NCBI GenBank assembly: GCA_038025085.1
Contig: CM076144.1
Span: forward strand, 42,133,001 to 42,197,000
DNA from: Tetragonia tetragonoides
Lineage: Eukaryota; Streptophyta; Magnoliopsida; Caryophyllales; Aizoaceae
Direction: 5' to 3'
Length of the DNA stretch: 64,000 nt
Every line of letters starts with the position of its first letter. Position 1 is the stretch's first letter. The position numbers and the translations under genes are program-made. This document shows positions 1 through 10,874 of this stretch, one piece after another. Below the pieces are notes generated by a model, which was not told the origin of the DNA, made no database searches, and worked only from the letters and a program-made list of their open reading frames with translations.

Positions 1-222
1 TTGTCAACTAAGGAAAAGGTATTATTTAGCAATTAGCATGGATCTTACATGTGAAATTGTTTTGACAAGCAAAAAAAATAGAAAAAACAGGATGTGAAAT
101 TGTTTTATTCCAATGTAGTAACGTCTTTGTGCTTGGCTATCTATTGTTTTTGTAATTGTTTTGGGAGTATTGTGGTGAAATTGGTTTCACCTTTTACTTT
201 TTGGTATAGCTCTGTTTGTTTA

Positions 223-477
223 CTGTGTGTTTGGATACTTGAACTTGAAATAATGGATTTGAGGTGAATTTGTTTTTCAATGCCTAAGATAATTGTAGGT
301 TTGGAATTGATCCAATTGGAGAATTTCAAATTACTCCCCTCGTCCTTGACATTTCAAATTCTTCTCCCTTCTCCTTCTTTCCCATGTGGAGGATTTCAAT
401 TCATCAAAAACGCTAGGTGTGAAGGCATTTTCCTCTATTGAAATTCAGAATATTAATTTTAGTATCCAAACACACTC
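223..477. mobile_element. MITE, 255 bp, TTA target duplication (copy 1 of a two-copy family)
   Basis: The ends are inverted repeats, GTGTTTGGATACT at the left and AGTATCCAAACACAC at the right. TTA flanks both sides (220-222 and 478-480), as for PIF/Harbinger elements. The interior (wording around 'gaatttgtttttcaatg' and 'gaaggcattttc') recurs at 5579-5845. It lies in an intron of the FHA gene. Confidence 0.7.
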
Positions 478-520
478 TTAAGTAACCTATTTGAGCCTTT
501 TAATTTGTTATTGTTTGCAG

Positions 521-3500
521 GATCAACCTTCATTTGAGCTGTCAGGAAAGCTTGCTGCAGAAACTAACCGAGTAAGAGGTAATTATCTTACTTTCAAATG
601 AGGAATAGATGAAGTTTGTGGGTTTTTGAAGTTTTGAAATGGGAGTGGTTGCTGAAAGGTTAGAGTGACTAGGTGGTTGCAGTTATGTGGTAGTAGGGCG
701 TGGTGGTTGAATGTTTGATTTATGTCTTCACTTATTTATTTATTTCGGTTGTAAATGTCTGTGCTTTGTGTGGTGGGTGAGTGGGATATATTTTTGCACA
801 TCTCTTTGTTCTCTCGGTGTGTCTGTCCCACCTGGTGCTAAGAGAATGGGAGTGTATTGGTAGAGAAAAAAAAATTTCTTTCCATCATCAGTTGAGCATA
901 ATTTGAAGAGCTGTACCTTAATCACTTTGTTGTAAGATTTGGGCAAGTACGTAAACGATCTGATTCTCTGAACAATCGGAATTTCGTACACACCAACCAC
1001 GCCCCTTCCCTTTCTCCGATCATAAAGAAAATGTATTTTTTGTCCTGCTGGATAGGATCGTATTTTTTTCAATTGTATAGTCAACTTAGATGGTGGAGAT
1101 TTTCTATATTTTGCATTCATCCTTATTTCACAACAGTGCCCCGTAGACATTTTCATCTTCGTTATCATTTGTTCTACAACAGGTATAACTCTGCTTTTCA
1201 ATGAACCCCCTGATGCTTGGAAACCTGATGTGAGATGGCGCTTATATGTCTTCAAGGGTGGTGAAGTATTGAATGGTAAGTTGAGAAACATGATTTATAT
1301 ATGTCATTATGTTTTGGTTTGTGCTATATATCAATGTACATTCTATAACTCAATGCAATCTGCATCGGACAACTTTATTCTATCAAAATTATATAGTAGA
1401 ATCAAATCAATAGTTTGTTGATATACATGCTTTTTATCACAAGGTTTTTTTTACAAAGGTTCTGCTTGTTTACTGCAGCACAAAAATCTTTCATTGGAAT
1501 TTCGGGTATCTCCAAAATTTGTTCAAATGTTAAGATCCCCCTATTTTTTTTTGGTTGTGTCTACATTTCCTACATTTTTATAGAACTTGTGATTTCATAT
1601 TCCGTGTACATTTCCATGAACATAGGCTAGTTGTGGTGTGGAGAGGGAATTTGGATGCTAACTCTCTCGGTACTTCAGCCACTAGGAGGGCTCCTAAGGG
1701 GTTCTAAGATTCTTGTTACTTTATTTTGGCTATAAGTAGCCTATCTTAATAATATTCTATTTCCATTGTCAAAAAAAAAAAGAAAAAAGAATTTCCCTTT
1801 CATGTTGCCGTTGGTCTTCTCCAGTAATTTTTTTGTTGGAACTTCTGCTTTATGTCCCTTCCCTAAAGCTACTTCTTAAACATTTGTGGGATGGAGTAAC
1901 TAGTAGTGACAGAGGATTTTGTTTGAGGTCTTTAATTAGGACTGGGTGTATAAGATTTTTGAGTACTTGGGATGCATCAAAATGTTTGAACTAGTGGAAG
2001 ATGCAACTTAAATGGGTTGATGGAAGCAAGATTGAGGCCAAAACAGATTTCATGACTATTACGTAGTGGAGTGTTGGGCACCGCTGCAGCACATCGGGCC
2101 TGCAAGACCATCGAACTGCCCTCGGAGGGTGATGAGGAATTACCCCCTCTGGTGGTAAAGTGAGGGCTGCCTACCGGAGCTTGTATAGAGTATTACAATA
2201 TCTTGTGTGGACTTAGTTCATGGTGGACCAAAGATCAAATCTTTTTAAAAAATACCTTCCATGTCCCTAAAAGATTTGGACTATATCCTTGATTCACCCT
2301 TTGATCCACGGTGGACTAAGTCCACACAAGACGAGCTGATAGAGTATGAGAGTGGTTAAAGTAGGGAGAGATGTACCTTTGGGTATTTAAATTATTTATT
2401 GGGGCTCCTTGCTCCTTGGTGCCTAGTGGCATATGGGCTGTTTAGGTGTGTTGGGCCTGTGGGGCTCTTAGGCCCAATCTGGGAGGTGTGCTGGCTGGAG
2501 ATTTTGGCTATGTGGACTGGGCCACTTGCAAACCTCCAATCCTTGACCATATACGACTGTTCTACTGTGCTACAAAAACTTGTGTGGACTTCGTCCATGG
2601 TGGACCAGTACTTGGAGTCACCCCCTACTTCACCTGGAGTCACCCCCCTCTAAAATTGGAGCACCCCTACTTCACCTAGAGTCGCCCCTCAAATTTATAC
2701 TTGCAACCATCCCTACTTCACGTGGAGCCACCTCTTACTTCACCTGGAGCCACCCCTCAAAATTACTTCACCTGGAGCCACCCCTCAAAATTACTCAAAA
2801 TTACTTCACCTGGAGCCACCCGCTACTTTACCTTGAGTCACCCCCTACTTCACTTGGAGCCACCCCTCAAAATTACTTGATCCACGGTGGACTAAGTCCA
2901 TACAAGACATGCTGCTACTGTGCTGGCTGCTTTCCTTTCATATTTACGCATTACGATGATGTATTTTTTTTTGCTGCATGTCGCTTCAGAGGTGTGCTTT
3001 TCTGCAGCATATATATTTTCGTCAGTTGCTCATTCCAACCTTTTCTTCCCTAGTGCTATCAATTCAATAATTCTGGACTGTGATCTTGAATAAATTTTCC
3101 AACAGAGCCACTATATGTACATCGTCAGACTTGTTACTTGTTTGGTAGAGAGAGGAGGGTAGCTGATATCCCTACAGATCATCCTTGTAGCAAACAGCAT
3201 GCAGTCCTTCAGTATAGGTAATATTACTTACAATTATGCTTTTACTAGTTATTTTGTGTGAACACTCTATGATGAGTTGTTTGATGATCAGGCAAGTGGA
3301 AAAAGAGCAACCCGATGGCATGATGGCAAAGCAGGTAAGGTAAACAACCTACTTCATCTGTCTTTAGAATCTTTTTATTTATTTTATTTGAAATTGCTCT
3401 CTTTTTGTGTCAGTATAACAATATTAGTTCTGCGACTAACATCATTTAACTTGTGTTATTTGTTAGGCCATACTTGATGGATCTTCGGAGCACAAATAAA

Positions 3501-3875
3501 ACATTCCTCAACGTAAGCAGTTCTTTTATTTTTCATCTCTTACGATGTATGAATTACTTAGTAAAGATTGCAAAGTGATTGGATTCTGGCTGCTGTATTC
3601 ACAGGAAAATCCTCTTGAACCACAACGTTATTATGAGCTCTTTGAGAAGGATACCATAAAATTTGGCAACAGCAGGTCAGGCCTCGTATGACCAGCGGTT
3701 ATTTCATTCCATTGTAGTTATCATAGTTAGATCAGCTAGTGCCTATTACACACCTTGCATAATTTTCTGTTGCAATCTTGGATTGTAACATCCTGCAAAC
3801 ATTTCTTTTTCATGGTCCAAAATGTTTGCCTTTTGCAGTCGAGAATACGTGCTACTGCATGAGAATTCTGCATAA
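521..3875 (+). CDS. DDL: DAWDLE/SNIP1-type FHA-domain protein, C-terminal part (5' end outside the window)
   Basis: Seven exons join in phase: 521-578, 1183-1275, 3106-3217, 3292-3339, 3467-3512, 3605-3675 and 3839-3875. They give the last 154 residues of the protein. Seen: a lead-in FELSGKLAAETNRVRGITLL, then an FHA domain with FGRERRVADIPTDHP, SSKQH and STNKTFLN, ending YVLLHENSA before TAA. This matches the C-terminus of plant DDL and animal SNIP1. In Arabidopsis DDL is a nuclear protein that binds phosphothreonine through the FHA domain, interacts with DCL1 and supports microRNA biogenesis. One oddity is DLRSTNKT where the family normally has DLGSTNKT. Bases 1-520 are intron. The 1.8 kb intron between the second and third exons carries two Mutator-type MITEs. 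No frameshift or stop was found, so the gene looks functional. Confidence 0.92.
2194..2338. mobile_element. Mutator-type MITE, short form, perfect 9 bp TSD
   Basis: The 145 bp element is flanked by ATAGAGTAT at 2185-2193 and 2339-2347. Its inverted ends share CTTGTGTGGACTTAG and, further in, TCCACGGTGGACTAAG. A 9 bp TSD is the mark of Mutator/MULE transposition. It is the compact member of the family at 2571 and 50727 and lacks their minisatellite core. It sits in the large FHA-gene intron. Confidence 0.8.
2571..2914. mobile_element. Mutator-type MITE with an internal 20 bp minisatellite
   Basis: Flanked by CTACTGTGC at 2562-2570 and 2915-2923 (9 bp TSD). The left end TACAAAAACTTGTGTGGAC pairs imperfectly with the right end GTCCATACAAGACATGCTG. 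The interior is a run of imperfect copies of 'cttcacctggagccacccct', several carrying the insert 'caaaattact'. The same build recurs at 50727-51078. Open frames through this stretch come from the repeat and are not genes. Confidence 0.8.
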
Positions 3876-4714
3876 TCGACATCGGGGCTAGGTTGGTGTT
3901 CACCTCATGTCATGTAGAGTACTAGACTTGTGTTGCAATTTTGTACTAGACTTCGGATCCTGCCTGAATGACCTCTCCCCGAGACCAATGTTTGTCAAAG
4001 GTTGGAATCGTTTGCTCATTGAGATTCATTCTCGGAGAACATTGTCTTGTTAGTTCTTAGTTCCCACCTATCAATCAGTTTGTATCGGATAGATTAGTAC
4101 CTGTTATTTACAGAATGTATTGTAACCATAATTCTGGACAAATAATGGATTGCAATATGACAAATTCTTGTTTGGCTTTGGTCCATGTTATTTGAGAAAT
4201 TCACTTTTTTTTTTCCTCCAAACCGTGAGAACAACTCTCGAGATCGTGTGGGGATAATAGTTACTCATCTAATAAAACGCTCCTACTATACAAGGAGATG
4301 CTAAGTACCACACCCTATACCTATTACATAAGAAAAGTCCGATTCGAATCCGACAGAAGAAAATCTTGACTCTAGATCTGAATAAATACATCCAAATCCG
4401 ATTAATAATGGATCGGATACGATCATACGGATGCTGCGGATTCCAACCCGATTCCGATTCATTGTCATAACCATGGCGGGCGTGCCTTATCTAATTTGGG
4501 GGAGTATGTTGTAAGATGTAATTTACTACTACTACTAAAATGCATGGACACCGCGTGTCTCCCTTAAGGTTCCTTTGGCTGCCAACTCATGAACCCAGAA
4601 AGCCCAAAATACTATCAAACACAATCACGTATACACTAAAATCCCATAAATTATCATTCACAATTGTATCAATTATAGTCATCACCCCTATTTAGATCAA
4701 ACAGAAAAAAGAAC

Positions 4715-4751
<37 letters not shown>

Positions 4752-4758
4752 TTTAAAG
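3876..4758. other. Intergenic region between the FHA gene and the first stress-protein gene
   Basis: The first part is probably the 3' UTR of the FHA gene. The rest is AT-rich with no ORF or RNA gene that I can support. The last 40 bp, including the GA tract, are probably the 5' UTR of the next gene. Confidence 0.5.
4719..4749. repeat. (GA)n microsatellite in a 5' leader
   Basis: About 15 GA units end roughly 10 bp before the ATG at 4759, so they probably lie in the 5' UTR of the universal stress protein gene. GA/CT tracts are common in plant leaders and core promoters. Confidence 0.8.
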
Positions 4759-6935
4759 ATGGCTGAGACATCGTCCTCAGTGGAACCACAAGTAATAGCA
4801 CCATTGATGGAGAGAAAGAAGATGAAGGTGATGGTGGCCTTAGATGATAGTGATGAGAGCTTCAACGCTCTCAACTGGGCACTCACAAACTTGCTTAGGC
4901 CTAAAAGTATGGCGCCTTCTAGTTTAGGGGAAGATGATCCTAATAATGCTAGTCTAGTTCATGAGGAAGGTTGCTTGCTCTACCTTGTTCATGTTCAACA
5001 CCCCTTTCACAACTATGTCTTCCCCGCTGGCCCGGGCTTGCACACCGGTATTACATACTACTCCCTCCGTCCTAAATAAATCTTGTTATTTGTTTTTTGT
5101 CCCCTCGATTTGTTATTAAGGTGGTTTTTCTAGGATTACTTTTAGTTTTGTTTTCATCTTTTGGTAAATAAGAGTTGATTTCATTATTTTTTTGTTCACT
5201 ACCAAAGGTATCCGTCGACCACGGTGACTATTTCTCCGCATTGGCTTGTAAGCACCTCAAAGGGTGAGACAGCCGGTAGAATTGATTTCATTATCAAAAG
5301 AGCTACTATATATCTTGCCAAGTTGCATACTCCTAGTTTACTTTACAACCCTCCATCCCAACATTTTAGGAATTGGACTAGCTAGGAAGGGTGATATATT
5401 AATTAATTAATTAATGTGATCACACTTGATCAGATAAATCACATCATTTAATAACATCCAAACATAACTTTAATAAAAAAAAAAAAAAAAGAAATTCTAT
5501 ATATGATAAAAGCGTGGAAATTGTGCCGCCCTATTGATTTTGGTTTTTGCTGGACCAGCAATGCTTGAATTTGAAATGCTGGTGTATGTGGATACTTGAA
5601 TTTGAAATGATGGATTTGTGGTGAATTTGTTTTTCAATGTCGAAGATAATTGTAGGGAAGTTGATCCAAATCTGTGGCATTTCATAAAGTCTCAAAACTC
5701 GAGAGTTTCATCACCTTGGCTTTTTATATTATTCCTCTCCCTCTTCCCTACATTTGAAGGATTTTAATTCATCAAAGCACTATGTGTGAAGGCATTTTCT
5801 TCTTTTTGAAATTAAGAATTTCAATTTGAGTATCCAAACACGCCCACACATGTATGATGTATGTCCCTCCTAATTAAGAGATCCTTTAATATTAATTTTT
5901 TTTTTGTGGTACAAACTATTTATGTGTGCTCACTAGAATACTATAGTGATGTGACTATCAAAAAAGAATATTAGTACGTGATTTTGTTTTTTGATCATCA
6001 GTGTAATCTGTTAGGAGTATATGATAGTTGTATAATAAGGTTCTTGACTTTGTTGTTTTGAATGCTCGTGGTTTGCGAAATTAGCTGCGTTTGCAACATC
6101 TTCTGTGGAACAATCTGTGAAGAAAGCACAAGCAGAGATATCAGCTGCCGTCCTTGAACGTGGATTGTCGCTTTGCAGGCAAAACATGGTACGTAAGCGA
6201 GTAAGAAAATTTCATATTATTAGTATTGTTACAAACGAACACCTATCTTAGCTTTCAATTTACAAGTATGTAATTCACTTGAATGATTTTATTACTCTTT
6301 GCGAGCAGGTTAGAGCTGAATCATTGATTCTTGAAGGAGATCCTAAGGAGATGATTTGCCAGATGGCGGTAGAAATGCATGTTGATCTACTAGTAATTGG
6401 TAGCCGTGGTCTAGGCCAAATCAAGAGGTACGTATCTATGTATTAATTAATTCATTTCTTAATAAATTTTGCTTCGCATTTTCTAACAATTGTGCTTTGC
6501 TAGTCAAGTGAAGTGAATAAGCTAAGTGATTATATAGCTTTCGGTTGTGTTATTTTAGAATCTATTCATTTCAATGGAGTTCATGAGTTCAGTGAAGTGA
6601 AGTGATCAATCTCAGTACCATGTCAATTGTGGACTGTTCTCGTCTTTCCGATCATCTACGGAGTATATGAGATTTTAATTAAGGAGCTGGATTGTGGTTG
6701 AAATTTGAGAAAAATGTGGTGCAAATATAGAAACATGTGTGATTGGTTGGGTTAATTCACTTGCAATTGGTACTAAAACTAGGTCTTTCTAAAAGAAAAT
6801 CTTCTAATTTTGATGTTGGTTTAATTGCTTTACAGGGCCTTTCTAGGAAGTGTAAGCGACTACTGTGCACACCATGCAAGTTGCCCTGTTTTGATAGTGA
6901 AACCAACAAAGGGAACCAGCAACAATGCAAAGTGA
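4759..6935 (+). CDS. Universal stress protein (UspA-like), array copy 1
   Basis: Four exons, 4759-5047, 6085-6188, 6309-6427 and 6836-6935, splice in phase to 203 residues. The USP fold is clear: an N-terminal strand KVMVALDDSDESFNALNWAL near residues 22-42, a LYLVHV strand, and the nucleotide-binding signature G-2x-G-9x-G-S, seen as GSRGLGQIKRAFLGS from about residue 162, then CPVLIVKP. This signature marks ATP-binding USPs, small cytosolic stress-linked proteins. Exons 2 and 3 are exactly as long (104 and 119 nt) as those of the copy at 12013, so the genes arose by tandem duplication. The 20-residue N-terminal extension is absent from the other two copies. Intron 1 carries a MITE at 5579-5845. 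Confidence 0.93.
5579..5845. mobile_element. MITE, second copy of the 223-477 family
   Basis: Starts GTGTATGTGGATACTTGAA and ends GAGTATCCAAACACGCC, so the ends are imperfect inverted repeats. It shares 'gaatttgtttttcaatg', 'aagataattgtagg' and 'gtgtgaaggcattttc' with the copy at 223. The TSD is not clear. It lies in intron 1 of the first stress-protein gene. Confidence 0.65.
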
Positions 6936-7061
6936 TCGATGTCAACAATAATGTCGCAAATAATACATACATATATTGAGTGTTTAATTTTGTAGTGCCA
7001 TGAACATATAGCATCTGGTGTTTTTTCAGCTAAATAGTTACGTTTTCGCTATAATAAATCC

Positions 7062-7063
<2 letters not shown>

Positions 7064-7141
<78 letters not shown>
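7064..7141. repeat. (TA)n microsatellite, about 39 units
   Basis: Pure alternating TA over about 78 bp, roughly 130 bp after the stop codon of the first stress-protein gene. The Tyr-Ile open frame across it is an artefact. Confidence 0.95.
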
Positions 7142-7143
<2 letters not shown>

Positions 7144-7454
7144 CCTAAAATTTGTACAAGCTTTTTTTGTTCTAAATGATGAGAGAGCAAGTCACCATTA
7201 CCAAAACAATAATTATAGATCAAACTCTCATTACAAAAGTCATGGAGGGACTAGATACCTTCTAAAAGGGATATTGCCTTTGACAAAAAGTAACCATCCC
7301 TTACAAATTTAAAACAAAATGTAATTAATTAAAATATCAGAATAAACAAGCAAGCTATATTACTGTATGATATACAAGGCAACTGTAAATGATGATCCGA
7401 GCTTATAATTCAGAACCTATATGAGCTTATTGATGAGTAAAGATACAATAATTG

Positions 7455-7830
7455 AGAAAAATGAGGCAAACGAGTCTTAGAATTTTATTCATTTTCGTTC
7501 AATTTGGAGTATAGTTTATGAACGAGTTTTGACTAAAGCTTGCATAAAAAAAGTACAATAATAATAAAAAATTGAGGCAAACGAGTCTTAGAACTTTATT
7601 CATGCTTGTTTAATTTGGAGTATGATTTTTGAACGAGTTTTGACCGATTTTTTGAATTTTATTCATGCTCGTTAAATTGGGAGTATGATCTCTGAACGAA
7701 TTTTAGAATTTTATGTTTGCTCGTTTAATTAGGAGTATGATTTCTAAATGAACTTACCGACTTTTAGAATTTGATTCATGCTCGTTTAATTTGGAGTATG
7801 ATTTCTGAACGAGTTTTAACCAAGTTTGCA
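7455..7830. repeat. Degenerate tandem repeat, about five units of 60-110 bp
   Basis: Imperfect copies of a unit with the landmarks 'tagaattttattcatg', 'ctcgtttaatttggagtatg' and 'tctgaacgag'. The first two copies also share 'gaggcaaacgagtctta'. Units differ in length and by point changes, so the array is old. No coding frame. Confidence 0.75.
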
Positions 7831-8244
7831 CATACACGAGGCTTAATTTGCTAGGAAGATCTATTGATTTCACAAATAACGGATCTTTTATCAGCAAATC
7901 GTGATTAACAAACTAGAAAGACTTACTAGTAAGTGCCTGGACTAACACGAAACTGAATTAATGAATACATAATCTTATAACTATACTTCATAGAAACACA
8001 TATGCCTGTTCCTTCACTAGATAATGAAAACTATACTGCAAAATGGAAATAGGTGGGGCTTGCATGTAAACGCCATCTGTCACAGCAAAACATACTCTAT
8101 TAATTAAGCAAGAAGGCGTTACGTTTTGGTGATTTGTCAAAAGCCACGTTGTTCGGTGATCAAAGTGAGGCAAAGATCAAAGACGACATACATACAAAAC
8201 TAGCTAGGTAGGAAAGAGAAATTAAACAAATGTAGTACCTTCCC

Positions 8245-9609
8245 ATGAAAAACACAAACAAGAGAAAAAGAGATCAGATGAAGAAAGTGATGGTGGCATT
8301 GGACAAAAATGAAAGGAGTTTCTATGCACTTAATTGGGTGCTCTCTCACCTGCTTAGCATCCCTTCCTTAGGGGAGGAGAGAGAAATTATGGTGTACCTC
8401 ATCAATAATAATAAAATTAAATACGTGCTTTGAAACTTGTGACTCACAACAAAACACTAACTTGCACTCATATAGTTTGGGACAAATTAAGTATAATAAT
8501 TAGATGGAACCAATTGTCTCGCTCAATAGTGTCAAGTTTGTTTTGTGGTCGTTTGGTTGACTATGAGAAGTTGCAATTCGTACAAACGATATTTAATTCC
8601 TAGGATACATGAAATAGAACTTTTAAATTTGCAAGAAGTTATATATATATGTATGTATGATCTAAACTCTTGTATGGCTCCTAAAAGTTGATGTAGCAAT
8701 GACCATGGATGCGTCTAGGGGAACCCATGAGCAAATCTCCAGGGCCATCTTTGCTCGTGCTTTACAAAGTTGCGAAGAAAAGAGGGTAATACGATTTTGT
8801 GAATTTTAAATTTCCGACAACATTGCGAATGAATTTTTGGCAGCTTTACCCAGCTGTAGATTTTGTGAAAATTTACCGTACTTATTAAGGTGATGTTTGG
8901 CCTAACTTATGGAGTAGCTTCTACTTATCCTCATATCTTCCTTCACAAATCACCTCCTCTTTACCCCAAGTTCTTAGAAGCCGAAATTAGGGGTAAGAGG
9001 TGGAATGCGTGGTTTGTGAGTAAAAATAATGGAGAAAGTAGAGATACTCATGTACAGCTGTTACAAGTTAGGCCAAATATCAAGAAGTACATTTCAATTT
9101 TCATGAGTTAATAGCTCTATCAAGGACTATGTATATAATTCGAGAAATTATATGAGAGCTTGATATGAAGCAAAATGTAAAATATGTAGATAAACGCAAA
9201 AACTATAGCTCTCCATGGAGATCCCAAAGAGATGATATGCCGAGCTGCAGAGGAAATGCTTGTTGATCTGTTGGTTGTAGGAAGCCGCGGGCTTGGTTTG
9301 TTGAAAAGGTGTTTACTTGATTTTTGTTGAGTGTAAATTAATTAGTATATGTACTAGAGTTCTAATTTGCAAGTATTCTCTAGTTAAAGTTTTTGAAATT
9401 TTTTGGGAATTTTATTAATTTACACAATGCACATATAATTGACAAGGGTATGGGCTAATTTCTCGAATCTCTTATTTATTGGTTATTATTGTAGGGCTTT
9501 CCTGGGAAGTACAAGTGATTATTGTGCTCAACATGCAAAATGTCCTGTTTTGATTGTGAGGCTACCTACACCGTTAGCTAATGGAGAATCAACAGCGCGC
9601 CTTTCCTAG
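8245..9609 (+). pseudogene. Decayed universal stress protein gene, array copy 2
   Basis: Pieces of all four USP exons remain in order. The exon 1 part (8245-8430, KKVMVALDKNERSFYALNWVL then MVYL) runs into a stop where the siblings encode VHV..PFQTYVYPAGPG. The exon 2 part (about 8699-8788) reads ISRAIFARALQSCEEKR. The exon 3 part (about 9211-9308) keeps LHGDPKEMICRAAEE and GSRGLGLLKR but has lost its first codons; the nearest acceptor (ctatag) would shift the frame. The exon 4 part (9495-9609) is intact and reads GSTSDYCAQHAKCPVLIV. A MITE sits between exons 2 and 3. The intact nucleotide-binding motif suggests recent loss. An unusual functional splice form cannot be excluded. Confidence 0.75.
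8892..9081. mobile_element. Small inverted-repeat MITE, about 190 bp
   Basis: The left end GATGTTTGGCCTAACTT and right end AAGTTAGGCCAAATATC are inverted repeats with one mismatch. No clear target duplication was found. It lies in the second intron of the decayed stress-protein gene. Confidence 0.7.
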
Positions 9610-9850
9610 TTTTAGAGATTTATTTTGGCAATTGAGTTTCTTGATCTAACGGCAGAAAAGTGATCTATAGAATTATGTTTCGTACGTTTGTATATTTTTA
9701 AATTTTATTTTGGCAATTGAGTTTCTTGATGATCTAACAAATTTGTTAAAGTATTTTTTTGGTTTATGATCCTGAATATCGATCGGCTGAAGTTTCGAGT
9801 TTTGTTTTTCCCCTATTCATGAATAATGATTAGGGGCCATAATGGTTGGG

Positions 9851-10059
9851 CAGTGGTGAATCTAAGAAACAATTCAAGTGGGTGCATATCCTTTTAATAA
9901 TATATAGGACACTTTTTATTTTTTTATTTTTTTTTTGTTGCAAACATTTTTTAAAGGTTAAATAAAAAAAAATATATTTTATAGAGGATATTTTAGAAAA
10001 AAAAAATTGCTCCAAGTGGGTTTCATAGACTTACTAAACTACATGTAGTTCCGCCAGTG
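9851..10059. mobile_element. hAT-type MITE
   Basis: Starts CAGTGGTGAATCTAAG and ends TAGTTCCGCCAGTG; the right end reversed reads CACTGGCGGAACTA. GGTTGGG before and GGTCGGG after look like a diverged TSD. It shares 'caattcaagtgggtgca' and 'caagtgggtttcat' with the element at 30798-30967, so both belong to one family. Confidence 0.7.
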
Positions 10060-10636
10060 GGTCGGGGTATAGCGCATAGCCATTGCATCCAATAATAATA
10101 ATAAAAACAAAATCTCGTTCGAGACATCATGCCAACGTTATGCTGGTATATAAGGGTAGCTTCATCTTGAGGTATGCTTATATAAAACTTATCAAATATT
10201 TGTATAGTCAATTTCAGCGTTTTGCGTACACCTAAACATTTTGGGATTGACCACAACTATGCAATCTAAACCCTTTATTAAAGATCTAATACAAGTCTCC
10301 ATCGTTTATTTTAATAATTAAAATATTTATTTTTATAGCATCTATGATATCTATCATCATATACTACGTACGTAACATCATGTTATGATATCATCATATA
10401 CATACTCATCATAAATCATCTTCAATTTAAAACGATTTTTTTTTATCTGGTACTGCACTTCCTTAGTTCCTCACTTCATTGTGACATTTACGTGTCATTA
10501 CCCCTTTTTTTGTGCCTCCTAGAATCTTTCTTTTTCAATTTGTTCTTTTAACCTAAGTTTTTAGTCATTTGTTTTCCTTTTCTAATTCTATTTCTTTTGT
10601 TTTTTTTTTGTCCTTTTAACTTACGTTTATTAATTG

Positions 10637-10765
10637 TATGAGACCAACTTACAGGAAAATAGAGTCATTATTTAGAAATGTAGGGTCATTTACAGTGAGC
10701 AGTGATGCTAGTTTCATTGAAAAGTGACCCCGTCTCACCATAAATTACGGAAAGATCTTCTTATA
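10637..10765 (+). repeat. Interspersed repeat, copy 1 (homologue at 18483-18625, opposite strand)
   Basis: Shares 'gagaccaact', 'tttcattgaaaagtgacccc', 'gtctcacca' and 'cttatag' with the reverse complement of 18483-18625. The outer parts (gagaccaac and gtctcacc) suggest a short inverted-repeat MITE. Confidence 0.65.
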
Positions 10766-10767
10766 GA

Positions 10768-10874
<107 letters not shown>

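Larger units (their letters stand above)
6936..8244. other. Intergenic region between stress-protein copies 1 and 2
   Basis: Holds the probable 3' UTR of copy 1, a (TA)n tract and a tandem repeat, both listed separately. I see no other gene. Confidence 0.5.

Noticed and set aside
740..1291. 183-residue minus-strand open frame
   Set aside because: It overlaps an exon of the FHA gene on the other strand and shows no domain; taken as a shadow.
1622..1790. Possible poly-A-tailed retroposon (phrase 'ggagggctcctaaggggttc' then an A-rich tail)
   Set aside because: It resembles a LINE 3' end, but I found no target duplication or left border.
2640..2870. CRISPR-like look of regularly repeated 20-mers
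   Set aside because: Units are contiguous without unique spacers, imperfect, and within a eukaryotic MITE.
2399..3053. Several overlapping open frames with repeats such as LLHLESP
   Set aside because: They read through the minisatellite core of a MITE in different frames; the same frames recur in the other copy at 50857.
5055..5075. Stowaway-like start 'ctactccctccgtcctaaat'
   Set aside because: No matching inverted end was found downstream, so no element can be delimited.
7038..7223. Tyr-Ile repeat open frame
   Set aside because: Produced by the (TA)n tract.
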